Origin: Amphritea atlantica
GTDB lineage: Bacteria > Pseudomonadota > Gammaproteobacteria > Pseudomonadales > Balneatricaceae
DNA length: 64,000 nucleotides
Direction of reading: 5' to 3'
Assembly: GCF_900111095.1 (NCBI RefSeq)
Contig: NZ_FOGB01000004.1
Location: forward strand, 183,867 to 247,866
Under the pieces are notes generated by a model. It had not been told where the DNA came from and made no database searches. It saw nothing but the letters and a program-made list of their open reading frames with translations. A program made the translations under genes and the position numbers. Positions 1-8,172 of this stretch are shown piece by piece; positions within the stretch are counted from its first letter, which is position 1; each line of letters starts with the position of its first letter.

Positions 1-226
1 GACAACCCAGAACAATAGTGTTATCAACCGGACCGTCAGGTCGGTTGCGCAGGACTATATCAGCGGTAAAGCTGAAATTACCGAAGGGATGATGAATGCG
101 ATCGAAGTGGGGATTCGCGCTTATGACCCCTGTCTCAGCTGTGCAACCCATGCACTGGGGCAGATGCCGCTGGAGATCTCACTGTTCGATGCTGAGGGGC
201 AGATAGTCGATGAACAGCGCCGTTGA
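1..226 (+). CDS. NiFe hydrogenase large subunit, C-terminal end (partial)
   Basis: The last 75 codons of a gene that begins before the window, read in the frame starting at base 2. The visible tail contains RAYDPCLSCATHALGQMPL, the C-terminal DPCxxCxxH motif whose two cysteines bind the Ni-Fe centre. It is followed by a short extension of the kind removed by a maturation protease after the histidine. The DPCLSCATH form with a trailing GxMPL is typical of cytoplasmic, NAD(P)-linked group 3 hydrogenases (HoxH/HyhL-like); the exact subgroup cannot be decided from this fragment. The stop overlaps the start of the maturation protease by 17 bases, so the two are translationally coupled. Confidence 0.9.
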   Translation, partial: TTQNNSVINRTVRSVAQDYISGKAEITEGMMNAIEVGIRAYDPCLSCATHALGQMPLEISLFDAEGQIVDEQRR

Positions 227-689
227 ACCGGTTCAGTTATCGCTGGCAGATTTTGGTCATGAAAACTGTCTGATCTATGGCATCGGTAATGTGGGACGCC
301 AGGATGATGGACTGGGGTGGGCGTTTGTTGACTGGCTCGAAGCCGCCGGGCTCTGCGTTGAAGCAGAGAGGGTGCGAAACTATCAGTTGTTTCTCGAAGA
401 TGCCGACCTGATCAGCAGTAAGCAAAAAGTGCTGTTTATCGATGCTACCCGGAGTCCGGAGGTGAGTACGTTTTCGCTGTACAGGGCCAGGGCCGAGCTG
501 GATTTCAGCTTCACCTCCCATGCGATCTCCATTCCCTCGATCATCGCCACTTGTCAGCTCTGTTTTGAACGGCAACCCGAGGTCTATGTTCTGGCGATCA
601 GAGGTTATGAGTGGGAGTTGCAGGAGGGGCTGACTGTCGCTGCGAAGTCTAATTTAGATGCGGCTATTGCCCACTTCAGTGCTGACTGA
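210..689 (+). CDS. NiFe hydrogenase maturation protease (HycI/HoxW type)
   Basis: A 159-residue protein with the N-terminal glycine-rich motif of the family, GIGNVGRQDDGLGWAFVDWL (residues about 24-43). The conserved Asp in GRQDDG corresponds to the nickel-sensing acid, and a second conserved acid lies in FIDATR. These peptidases cut the C-terminal extension of the hydrogenase large subunit after nickel insertion. The gene overlaps the large-subunit gene, as expected for a dedicated protease. The length is normal for the family. It is the last gene of the operon, with a strong hairpin directly behind it. Confidence 0.88.
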   Translation: MNSAVEPVQLSLADFGHENCLIYGIGNVGRQDDGLGWAFVDWLEAAGLCVEAERVRNYQLFLEDADLISSKQKVLFIDATRSPEVSTFSLYRARAELDFSFTSHAISIPSIIATCQLCFERQPEVYVLAIRGYEWELQEGLTVAAKSNLDAAIAHFSAD

Positions 690-690
690 G

Positions 691-720
691 CCCCTTTCTG
701 GCCCGGGTGCCAGAAAGGGG
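691..720 (+). terminator. Hairpin after the hydrogenase operon
   Basis: A perfect 12-bp inverted repeat, CCCCTTTCTGGC and GCCAGAAAGGGG, with a 6-base loop, starts one base after the protease stop. No clear T-run follows on the plus strand, so it may be a strong but imperfect terminator or a transcript-end stabiliser. It lies between converging genes and could serve both. Confidence 0.6.
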
Positions 721-767
721 TAAGTATAGGGGTTAAGCATCGGAGGCTAAGTATCAGGGTTAAGCAT
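721..767. repeat. Short tandem repeat between converging genes
   Basis: Two copies of a 20-bp unit (TAAGTATAGGGGTTAAGCAT and TAAGTATCAGGGTTAAGCAT, two differences) are separated by 7 bases. The second copy runs into the last codons of the CBS-GGDEF-EAL gene on the minus strand, so that gene's stop codon lies within the repeat. It looks like a local duplication at the gene end; no function is evident. Confidence 0.6.
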
Positions 768-3264
768 TCTGGTGTTTATACCAGTTAATAAACGCGTCTG
801 CCGGCATCGGTCGGGCTAACAGAAACCCTTGTAACTGATCGCATTTCATCTGTTTGAGAATCGTTACCTGAGACTGATGTTCGATGCCTTCGGCAACCAC
901 TTGCAGGCCCAGTACATGGCTCATCTCTATGATTGAGGTGACGATTGCCCGATCTACCTCCGAGGCTTCCAGATTGACCAGAAAACTACGGTCGATCTTG
1001 AGAATATCAAGCGCGATAGTACGAATATAACTGAGACTGGAATAACCGGTGCCAAAATCATCGATCGCCACCTGAATACCCTGGCTGCGAAGTGTATTAA
1101 GTGCTTCCTTGGTCTCCTCAGGGCAATAGAGGAAACAGGATTCGGTCAGCTCTACAGACAGCAGGTGCGCGGGGAGGTTGTGCTGTTTCAGACACTCAAG
1201 AATCTGTTCGGCAATATCGCCCTGCTGAAACTGCCTGGCCGAGAGATTGATGGCGACATTGATCTCTTCTCCCTGTTCACGCCATCGGGCAATTTGCTGA
1301 CATGCCTCCTCAAGCACAAAACGCCCGATGCGGTTGATCAGCCCCAGATCCTCTGCCAGCGGTATAAATTCAGCTGGTGAGATAAACCCCAGTTGCGGAT
1401 GCAGCCAGCGTAACAGCGCTTCACAACTGGTCGGTCTGCCCGTGTGAAGGCCGACTTTTGGCTGGAAATAGAGTTGAAACTCGCCATTATCTAACGCAGC
1501 CTGCAGGTCACTTCCCATCTGATAACGGGACTGAATCAGGCGGTGCTGTTCCGGGGAGAAAAAGCGGAAGCTGTTGCGCCCGAAATCTTTTGCCAGATGG
1601 ACTGCCGAGTTGGCACACTTGAGCAGCGACTCGGCATCGTCTGCATCGGTTGGAAAGAAACTAACACCGATACTGACAGTGACTTTCAGCTCTTTATCTT
1701 CGATCAGAATGGGTTGATTGACGGTGCTGAGTAAGCGGTTGAGAAACTCACTGATATGGGGGGTATCATCGACATCAGTGAGAATCAGATTAAATTCATC
1801 GCCGCCAAAACGGGCAACGGTGTCGCTGTCATCTAACTGATGCTCAATGCGCCGACCGATCTCTTTAAGTACTCTGTCACCGGTTTCATGGCCATGCAGA
1901 TCGTTGATCTGTTGAAAAAAATCCACATCAATATAGGCCACGGCGATCCGGTGCTGATGCTCTCTGGCATAGCCTATTGAGAGTTGCAGACGGTCATTAA
2001 ACAGTTTTCGATTGGGAAGCCGGGTGAGCTCATCGAAGTAAGCCAGCCGCCGGATACGGGCTTCTGATTTTTTTATCTCGGTCAGATCGGTGAAGATTGA
2101 TGCATATTGCGAAATATTGCCATGGTCATCCCGGATTGAGGTGATACTGAGCCACTCCGGATACACCGCACCATCTTTCCGCCGGTTCCAGATCTCCCCC
2201 TGCCAGAATCCCTGCTCTGTGAGACTCTGCCACATCGCTTTATAGAACGATTTGTTGTGACGTCCTGAACTCAGGATGTTCGGATTTTTACCCAGTACTT
2301 CGGCGCTGGTATAGCCGGTGATCTCGGTGAAGGATGGATTGACCCGAAGGATCTGAGCGTTCTTGTCGCAGATAACGATCGCCTCCATTGACGCTTCAAT
2401 CACTTTATCTGCGAGTTTAAGGCTGTGCTGAGATTTCTCCAGCGCCTTGTCCCGTTCATTGAGCAATTCCCGCAGGCGGTAGACATAATCATTTTCGACA
2501 CTACGGAGGATATCGGAGTAGGAGATCAGTCCGGTGATCTTTCCCTGATGGTTGGTAATCGCAAGATGCTGGAACTGGTGTTGCAGAAACACTTTGCGGG
2601 CGTTATACAGGCTTAAACTCTGCTCAACCGTTACCAGAGTGCTGTTGCAGAGATCGCAAATCAACCGGCCCTGCATATCCTGCGCGATCAGTGCTACCGC
2701 GTCCCGTTCGGTGAAGATTCCGCTGATTTCGTTATGCAGGGTGATCAACAGGGCCGACCTGCCGGACTGGTTCAGCTTTTGCAATGCAGTGAGCACGGTA
2801 CTGTTGCCATCGACAGAGACCGGCGAATGATCGGCGATCTCTTCAACTGATCGGAGGAAAAGATCATGCTCGATGCCGTGGCTGTTCACGACATCGGTTT
2901 CAGTAATAATGCCGCAGGCTTCACCGGAGTTCTTGGTGACGACGAAGTGGCGTACCTCCTCGGCGATAAACTTAAGGCCTGCTTCATCGACTGATTCCCA
3001 TTCGGAGACCGTGTGTACCGGTGAGGACATGAATTGAGTGACCGGCGTGTGCTGGGCATTGCCGGCCCACAGGCCTATCAGATCCCGTCGGGTAACGATA
3101 CCAACCGGCAAGCGGTTTTCGCACACAACTATGCAACCTATCTTCTTGTCGGCCATCAGCCTGATCAGACTGTCTGCTGTTGAATCCGGAGTGCAGGTGA
3201 TCAGATTAGACTGAGCAATATGTCTGACAAGTAACGGACTAGTAACCTTAGGAGGTCTGGACAT
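760..3264 (-). CDS. CBS-PAS-GGDEF-EAL cyclic-di-GMP signalling protein
   Basis: 834 residues. The order is four CBS motifs (two Bateman modules, about residues 10-275), a PAS domain with following PAC segment (about 285-400), GGDEF (about 405-565) and EAL (about 580-830). The diguanylate cyclase signature GGDEF is intact (RFGGDEFNL). The phosphodiesterase domain keeps EALLRW, the DDFGTGYSSL stretch and the NLS segment, so both activities are possible. No transmembrane segment is seen, so it is probably cytosolic. CBS pairs usually bind adenine nucleotides, which suggests energy-status or nucleotide input alongside the PAS input. Its substrate preference cannot be decided here. It is a single gene facing away from the stress operon. 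Confidence 0.9.
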   Translation of the reverse strand: MSRPPKVTSPLLVRHIAQSNLITCTPDSTADSLIRLMADKKIGCIVVCENRLPVGIVTRRDLIGLWAGNAQHTPVTQFMSSPVHTVSEWESVDEAGLKFIAEEVRHFVVTKNSGEACGIITETDVVNSHGIEHDLFLRSVEEIADHSPVSVDGNSTVLTALQKLNQSGRSALLITLHNEISGIFTERDAVALIAQDMQGRLICDLCNSTLVTVEQSLSLYNARKVFLQHQFQHLAITNHQGKITGLISYSDILRSVENDYVYRLRELLNERDKALEKSQHSLKLADKVIEASMEAIVICDKNAQILRVNPSFTEITGYTSAEVLGKNPNILSSGRHNKSFYKAMWQSLTEQGFWQGEIWNRRKDGAVYPEWLSITSIRDDHGNISQYASIFTDLTEIKKSEARIRRLAYFDELTRLPNRKLFNDRLQLSIGYAREHQHRIAVAYIDVDFFQQINDLHGHETGDRVLKEIGRRIEHQLDDSDTVARFGGDEFNLILTDVDDTPHISEFLNRLLSTVNQPILIEDKELKVTVSIGVSFFPTDADDAESLLKCANSAVHLAKDFGRNSFRFFSPEQHRLIQSRYQMGSDLQAALDNGEFQLYFQPKVGLHTGRPTSCEALLRWLHPQLGFISPAEFIPLAEDLGLINRIGRFVLEEACQQIARWREQGEEINVAINLSARQFQQGDIAEQILECLKQHNLPAHLLSVELTESCFLYCPEETKEALNTLRSQGIQVAIDDFGTGYSSLSYIRTIALDILKIDRSFLVNLEASEVDRAIVTSIIEMSHVLGLQVVAEGIEHQSQVTILKQMKCDQLQGFLLARPMPADAFINWYKHQNA

Positions 3265-3445
3265 CGAAAAAAGAACCTTTTCACCAGTGGTCTTGCTATA
3301 AAAGAGGATAATTTTACTCGGGCATTTTAAACGGGTATAGCAGTTTCATGCCTTAAATGAGTAGTTGTTGAGGTTGAATTTAAACAAAATAAACATTCTA
3401 TGATATAGATCCTGTTTGAGGTTTCTTGCCAGCCTCCCGTTTGAC
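3265..3445. other. Intergenic region between divergent genes
   Basis: AT-rich spacer that should hold the promoter of the CBS-GGDEF-EAL gene on the minus strand. Apart from the plus-strand ECF-type promoter described next, I see no inverted repeat or RNA gene in it. Confidence 0.4.
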
Positions 3446-3475
3446 TGATCTTACTTTGACGTTTGTGCGTAACAG
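3446..3475 (+). promoter_or_regulatory. Candidate ECF (RpoE/ChrR-type) promoter for the DUF2878 operon
   Basis: TGATCT (3446-3451), an 18-base spacer and TAACAG (3470-3475) lie just upstream of the operon. Group ECF11 sigma factors that pair with ChrR recognise TGATCC with an 18-base spacer and a TAA-type -10. The same arrangement is found in both directions at the sigma gene of this window, which supports common control. This is a sequence match only. Confidence 0.6.
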
Positions 3476-3495
3476 TCTCAGGAGGAGCAAAGTCG

Positions 3496-4017
3496 ATGAA
3501 ATCAGGTTTGTCTCAAAACTTCTGGGTTAATCAGGCAGGCTTTCAACTGGCCTGGTGGAGCGCCATTCTGCTCACCAGTCAGAGTGTTGCCGTGCTGGTT
3601 GTTTTATTGCTGCTACACCTGTGGTTCCACAGACAGCCGGTTCATGAAGTGTATGTGGTGCTGCTCTGTGGCCTGACGGGGTTCGCGGTTGATCTGCTGT
3701 TAACCCTGGCGGGCTTGTTTCGTTTTCCCTCTACACCGTTGCCCCCCTTATGGTTATTGCTGCTGTGGTTCTGTTTCGCAGCAACTTTGAACCAGAGCCT
3801 GAGATTTTTCCATAAGCGCTGGGTGGTCGCTTCAGTATGTGGTGGAGTTGCCGGTAGCCTGGCATATAGTGCAGCGGCAAAGCTGGGAGCTGTGAGTCTT
3901 GGCGTGCCATGGTTGCCAGGGGCTCTGATATTGATGTTTATCTGGATGGCCCTGTTCCCCCTGCAGCTCTGGATCAGTGGTCAGCACTTTTCGGGGGAGG
4001 GCCGTGGTGCGTATTAA
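3496..4017 (+). CDS. DUF2878 membrane protein
   Basis: A small, very hydrophobic protein of about 173 residues with four to five predicted membrane helices and the family's N-terminal signature NQAGFQLAWWSAI. The start at 3496 is chosen because GGAGGAG (3481-3487) sits at the right distance; an upstream ATG at 3463 lacks such a site. DUF2878 genes are typically found in the ChrR-controlled photo-oxidative stress cluster with DUF3833, an SDR, DUF1365 and cfa, as here. The biochemical role is unknown; the context suggests membrane-lipid remodelling under oxidative stress. Confidence 0.75.
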   Translation: MKSGLSQNFWVNQAGFQLAWWSAILLTSQSVAVLVVLLLLHLWFHRQPVHEVYVVLLCGLTGFAVDLLLTLAGLFRFPSTPLPPLWLLLLWFCFAATLNQSLRFFHKRWVVASVCGGVAGSLAYSAAAKLGAVSLGVPWLPGALILMFIWMALFPLQLWISGQHFSGEGRGAY

Positions 4018-4522
4018 TCTGTTATTGATCACTCTGGTTCTGTTTTTTGCCGGTCTGGCCCACGCGGTTGCGACCCCACTGCCAAAGAATATGAAGGTGA
4101 TTGGTGAGGCTGAGCTGAAGGTGCTCTGGTTGAGTATTTATCGTGCCCGGCTGGCCAGTCCGCAGGGTGTGTTTGTCTCTGCAATGATGCCTTTGCTGCT
4201 CACCTTAGAATATCAGCGCGATGTCAGCAAGCAGAGCCTGCTCGATGAGACACGCAGACAGTGGCAGAAGTCCGGTATCGCCCCGGATGATCAGGCCTTA
4301 TGGCTTGGGTCATTGGCAACCCTATGGCCGGATATAGAGGACCAGGACACCCTTGGCTTTTATCAGGATGCCGATGGGTATGGGCACTTTTATCACAATC
4401 AGCACTATCTTGGCAGCATTAGAGATAACCGTTTTTGCCAGGCGTTTCTGGGTATCTGGCTATCTGATAACAGTGCTTTCCCCGGGTTTACACGACAGTT
4501 AACTGGAAGAAATTCAGAGTAA
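4007..4522 (+). CDS. Chalcone isomerase-like secreted protein
   Basis: About 172 residues. It begins with a signal peptide (RINLLLITLVLFFAGLAHA) followed by an alpha/beta region resembling the bacterial chalcone-isomerase-like fold: KVIGEAELKVLWLSIYRARL near the start and a late GxYQDADGYGHFYHN. The GTG at 4007 (or 4004) is preferred because GGGGGAGGG lies directly upstream; an ATG at 3977 in the same frame has no good ribosome site and would extend the overlap with the previous gene. Members are probably not chalcone isomerases in bacteria and may bind fatty acids. It is cotranscribed with DUF2878 and DUF3833. Confidence 0.72.
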   Translation: MRINLLLITLVLFFAGLAHAVATPLPKNMKVIGEAELKVLWLSIYRARLASPQGVFVSAMMPLLLTLEYQRDVSKQSLLDETRRQWQKSGIAPDDQALWLGSLATLWPDIEDQDTLGFYQDADGYGHFYHNQHYLGSIRDNRFCQAFLGIWLSDNSAFPGFTRQLTGRNSE

Positions 4523-4536
4523 AAAGGACGATTGTT

Positions 4537-5130
4537 ATGACGCAAACGACTTCAATACTGGCACTGGCTTTACCGGTTTTATTAGTACTTCCCGGTTGTG
4601 CCAGTTCTCTCGATGCTTACCGTGATGAAAAACCCACATTAGCACTGGATCAGTTTTTTAATGGCCGTCTGGTTGCCTATGGCATTGTGCAGGATTTTTC
4701 TGGCAGGGTGACCCGACGTTTCCGCGCCGACATATCGGCACAGTGGCAGGAGGCCAAGGGGGTTCTGGATGAACAGTTCTATTTCAGTGATGGAGAGCAA
4801 CAGAGCCGCTGCTGGACCATAGTCAAGGAGGGAAACCGCTATCGGGGAACGGCTGGCGACATTGTCGGCGAGGCGCGGGGAGAGGCTCAGGGGAATGCTC
4901 TTAACTGGCGCTATACCCTACAGGTGCCGGTTAACGGTAAGGTCTGGAATATCGCCCTGGATGACTGGCTCTACCTGATCGATGAGAACAATCTGATCAA
5001 CCGGACCAGGATGAAAAAGTTTGGTCTGCCGGTGGGTCAACTGACCCTGCATATTCGAAAACTGGCAGATGACGAGGCATTTCAGACGCGGGACGCTGAG
5101 TCTGTATGCACCGGTCCGGAGGGACAATGA
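4537..5130 (+). CDS. DUF3833 lipoprotein
   Basis: 197 residues with a lipoprotein signal peptide ending in the lipobox LPGC (Cys at about residue 21), so the mature protein should be membrane-anchored in the periplasm. The mature part carries DUF3833 features: FNGRLVAYGIVQDFSGRVTRRF and a late DDWLYLIDENNLINRTRMKKFG. The fold is expected to be a lipocalin-like beta barrel. Its stop overlaps the SDR start as ATGA. The role is unknown; it is a constant companion of the SDR, NTF2 and chalcone-isomerase-like genes in this stress block. Confidence 0.8.
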   Translation: MTQTTSILALALPVLLVLPGCASSLDAYRDEKPTLALDQFFNGRLVAYGIVQDFSGRVTRRFRADISAQWQEAKGVLDEQFYFSDGEQQSRCWTIVKEGNRYRGTAGDIVGEARGEAQGNALNWRYTLQVPVNGKVWNIALDDWLYLIDENNLINRTRMKKFGLPVGQLTLHIRKLADDEAFQTRDAESVCTGPEGQ

Positions 5131-5990
5131 GTAAAGCAAACAGTACAGAAAAGCCGCGCTATCCCTGGAAGACCGCCTGGGTGACGGGCGCGGGGAGAGG
5201 GATAGGGGCAGAGCTGACCCGGCTATTATGTCGCCGGGGTGTCATCGTATATGGTTCAGCCAGAACCTCTGAGCAACTTGAACAGTTACAGCAGGAATTG
5301 CGAGGCTGCGAAGGTGAACTGATTCCGGTACCGCTTGATATTCGTGACGCAGATGCTCTGCAACAGCTGTTTCTTAGCTGGGATGCTAAAGGGTTTATGC
5401 CAGAGCTGGTGGTGTTGAATGCGGGCACTCATGATCCCTTTTCCGCATACGAGTTCTCTGCAAAGCGATGTAAAGCGCTGCTGGATATCAATTTACAGGG
5501 AACGATAAACTGTCTTGAACCTGTGTTATACCGTTATCTGCAAAGAGGTGTTCCGGTCAGCCAGACGAAACCGGCTGACGCGATAAAAACATCTGGATCA
5601 TCAGGACAGATAGCAGTGGTTTCATCTTCTGCGGGCTATCGGGGTTTACCGACGGCGGCGGCTTATGGTGCCGGTAAAGCGGCTCTGATCAACCTGTGTG
5701 AGTCGCTGCGTTCAGATCTGCAGGGCAGTGGGGTTAAGCTTCAGTTGATCAACCCCGGCTTTGTCCGCACACCGCTAACCGATAAAAATGATTTTCCCAT
5801 GCCGGCACTGATGGACGCAGATGAGGCGGCCAGACGAATAGTGGCGGGACTTTTAAGCCACCGGTTTGAAATTATATTTCCCCGCCGTTTTGTTTATCTG
5901 CTTAAATTATTCAGAATAATCCCTTATCGCTGGTATTTCTGGCTGATTGGCAGAGCCACAGGAGCAGGAAAAGATGTCAGAAACAGTTAG
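5127..5990 (+). CDS. Short-chain dehydrogenase/reductase
   Basis: Classical SDR of about 287 residues. The Rossmann motif is VTGAGRGIGAE near residue 24. The NNAG-like position is NAGTHD. The catalytic Ser lies in VVSSSAGYRG and the Tyr-x3-Lys is YGAGK. The start at 5127 follows GGAGGG and overlaps the previous stop. A C-terminal extension with hydrophobic residues (RFVYLLKLFRIIPYRWYFWL) suggests membrane association, as in SDRs acting on lipid substrates. The substrate is unknown; the operon context suggests a membrane fatty-acid derivative. Confidence 0.85.
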   Translation: MSKANSTEKPRYPWKTAWVTGAGRGIGAELTRLLCRRGVIVYGSARTSEQLEQLQQELRGCEGELIPVPLDIRDADALQQLFLSWDAKGFMPELVVLNAGTHDPFSAYEFSAKRCKALLDINLQGTINCLEPVLYRYLQRGVPVSQTKPADAIKTSGSSGQIAVVSSSAGYRGLPTAAAYGAGKAALINLCESLRSDLQGSGVKLQLINPGFVRTPLTDKNDFPMPALMDADEAARRIVAGLLSHRFEIIFPRRFVYLLKLFRIIPYRWYFWLIGRATGAGKDVRNS

Positions 5991-6423
5991 TCATAGCATT
6001 ACAGAGCGGTTAAACCGATACGCGGTCTGTCTGGCCCAGTTAACACCGGCTAAAATTGACGATCTGAGCGAGCTGGTGGCTGATGAGATAGAGTTCACCG
6101 ACCCTTTCAACCGGGTGCAGGGTAAAACTGCCTTTCTGGGGATCATGGAGGAGATGTTCCAACAGTTGCAGGATGTACGTTTTGATCTGCTTGAGTGGCA
6201 GTTACAGGGGCACACGGGTTATATTTATTGGCGTTTTTCTGCAACAGCGTCGCTGACCGGTTCATTTTCAGCGGAAGGGGTGAGTCGTATCTGTCTGAAT
6301 GAACAGGGGTTGGTGACTCGTCACCAGGACTTCTGGGATGCCAGTATCCTGATGCAGGAGTTTCCCCTGCTGGGGAGAGTCATTGGTTATATACGTAAGC
6401 GGGCCGCTTATAAAGCGGGATGA
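5974..6423 (+). CDS. NTF2/SnoaL-like protein
   Basis: About 149 residues with the SnoaL/NTF2-like cone-fold pattern: LVADEIEFTDPFNRVQGKTA, then a central YIYWRFSATASL and a final HQDFWDASILM. The start at 5974 follows GGAGCAGGA and overlaps the SDR end by 17 bases. Members of this fold bind small hydrophobic ligands or act as isomerases or hydratases; no catalytic assignment is possible here. It is the last gene of the operon and its end overlaps the convergent SemiSWEET-like gene by 16 bases. Confidence 0.75.
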   Translation: MSETVSHSITERLNRYAVCLAQLTPAKIDDLSELVADEIEFTDPFNRVQGKTAFLGIMEEMFQQLQDVRFDLLEWQLQGHTGYIYWRFSATASLTGSFSAEGVSRICLNEQGLVTRHQDFWDASILMQEFPLLGRVIGYIRKRAAYKAG

Positions 6424-6695
6424 TCTCTTTTGATCCTGTGTCGCTTGATCAGCGTCAGCACAAGCACCATAGAAGCCAGAACCAGAGTGACCAGATTGGC
6501 CAGTATCACTGGAAGATCACCAAGCACCACGCCATAGGCCAGCCATAAGGCTACCCCGACAGTAAAAACGGAATACATCATCAGTGAGATGCCCTCCACA
6601 TTACCGGTGCGCAGTATATGAACTACCTGGGGTACAAATGAGAGGGTGGTGCAGGTGGCCGCCATCAGCCCTATCAGAGTGAAATTATCCATCAT
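6408..6695 (-). CDS. SemiSWEET / PQ-loop small membrane protein
   Basis: 95 residues with three predicted transmembrane helices and the PQ-loop signature TLSFVPQVVHILRTGNVEGIS in the first helix and loop. This matches bacterial SemiSWEET proteins, which work as dimers of three-helix units and transport small sugars in characterised cases. It lies 121 bases downstream of cfa on the same strand, so it may be the tail of that operon. No sugar-related gene is nearby, and the substrate is not predictable. Confidence 0.8.
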   Translation of the reverse strand: MMDNFTLIGLMAATCTTLSFVPQVVHILRTGNVEGISLMMYSVFTVGVALWLAYGVVLGDLPVILANLVTLVLASMVLVLTLIKRHRIKRDHPAL

Positions 6696-6816
6696 GGTGT
6701 CTTTAATAGCGTTATTAAGCTTGTCTGAAAAGTTGTATGAAAGGTGAGCATCATAGGTTGCCCCGGGGCTTTATACAAATGATGTTTTTTAATTCTAAAC
6801 AGGAAACGGAATAGCA

Positions 6817-8172
6817 TTAGTCTGTGTTCCGGTTGATCAGTTGATACAAGCCTACATCGATAGTTCCCTCTTCAAAGCCTCCCTCGCAGTAACAGAGATA
6901 GTAACGCCATAAACGTCTGAAGCGCTCGTCATAGCCCAGCTGTTCGAGGGCTTCGCTGTGCTGTTCAAAACTCTCCCGCCAGAGCCTGAGGGTGCGGGCA
7001 TAATCTTTGCCAAAGAGCTGTTTATATTCCAGAGTGAAGCCATGCTCAGCAAACTTTTGCTCCAGTCGGCTAATGCTGGGTAGCATCCCTCCCGGGAAAA
7101 TATAGCGTTGAATAAAGTCCGCCTGATTGCGATAGGTTTTAAACCGTTCCTCTTCAATACTGATCACCTGAAGTACCGCTTTTCCGCCCGGTTTGAGTGA
7201 TTGTTCGAGGGTATTGAAATAGCTGTCCCAGTATTTTTCCCCCACAGCTTCAAACATCTCAATGGAGACAACCGCATCATACTGACTGAGCAGATCCCGG
7301 TAATCGGTGAGGCTGATATTGGCGCTTTTATCGAGCCCTGCTGATCTGAGTCTGTTGCGACTCCACTGAAGCTGCTCTTCAGACAGAGTAACGCCATGAA
7401 CTCTGACTTTATGTTGCCGTAAAGCCCGCTCTGCAAAGCCTCCCCAGCCGCAGCCTATCTCCAGAATATGGTCGTTCTCCTCAGGTTTTAGCAGATCCAG
7501 AATCCGCTGGTATTTGGCGGTTTGTGCCTGTTCGAGTGATTGCAGTGGGGAGCTAAACAGCGCTGACGAGTAGGACATTGTCGGGTCCAGCCAGAGACGA
7601 TAAAAGTCATTGCCCAGATCATAGTGGGCGGCAATATTGCGGCGACTGCCGGTGCGGCTGTTATGGTTGCGCCAGTGATGAATATTATCCAGTAGCTGCT
7701 TAATAAAGCCTGCTTTGGCGAACCCTTCGAGAGTTTTTTCGTTCTGCAGAGCCCAACGTACCAGAGCGGTCAGGTCAGGGCTGTCCCATTCGCCGGCTAT
7801 ATAGCCTTCAGACCAGCCGGTGATTCCCCCGGTGTAAAGGCGCAAAAGGCAGCGCAGACTGTTGAGTTGAACGGTGACCTGAAGTATTTCATCGGATTGA
7901 TTAGGACAGGTCTCAGTGTCGGGCTGATCGTGATCAAGACTTCCCTGGCCAAACGCCTGTTGATAGCCGCTGGGCATAATCAGGTGGATTCTCCCCCGGG
8001 TTTGACTCAGGGGCGCACCGAGCCGGTTGAGCACTCTTTGCTCCAGCCAGTCAGGTTTAATCGCCGTGTTGTACTCTTGCTTATACCTGTGGTGCGCCAT
8101 GGATGGTTGTGCCAGGGTTTTCACCTGTGACCGGCCTGCGGTTGAGGAGGTCTGGTAGTTACAGGTTTTCAT
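6817..8172 (-). CDS. cfa: Cyclopropane-fatty-acyl-phospholipid synthase
   Basis: About 451 residues. It transfers a methylene group from S-adenosylmethionine to unsaturated acyl chains of membrane phospholipids. The SAM-binding motif EIGCGWGGFAE is clear. AAHYDLGNDFYRLWLDPTMSYSSA (conserved just before it), the SIEMFEAVGEKY segment and FIQRYIFPGG are also present. The start at 8172 is preferred over 8187 because GGAG lies 11 bases upstream. The gene overlaps DUF1365 by 14 bases in the order oxidase-DUF1365-cfa, a standard arrangement in ChrR regulons, where it helps protect or remodel membranes after singlet-oxygen damage. Confidence 0.93.
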   Translation of the reverse strand: MKTCNYQTSSTAGRSQVKTLAQPSMAHHRYKQEYNTAIKPDWLEQRVLNRLGAPLSQTRGRIHLIMPSGYQQAFGQGSLDHDQPDTETCPNQSDEILQVTVQLNSLRCLLRLYTGGITGWSEGYIAGEWDSPDLTALVRWALQNEKTLEGFAKAGFIKQLLDNIHHWRNHNSRTGSRRNIAAHYDLGNDFYRLWLDPTMSYSSALFSSPLQSLEQAQTAKYQRILDLLKPEENDHILEIGCGWGGFAERALRQHKVRVHGVTLSEEQLQWSRNRLRSAGLDKSANISLTDYRDLLSQYDAVVSIEMFEAVGEKYWDSYFNTLEQSLKPGGKAVLQVISIEEERFKTYRNQADFIQRYIFPGGMLPSISRLEQKFAEHGFTLEYKQLFGKDYARTLRLWRESFEQHSEALEQLGYDERFRRLWRYYLCYCEGGFEEGTIDVGLYQLINRNTD

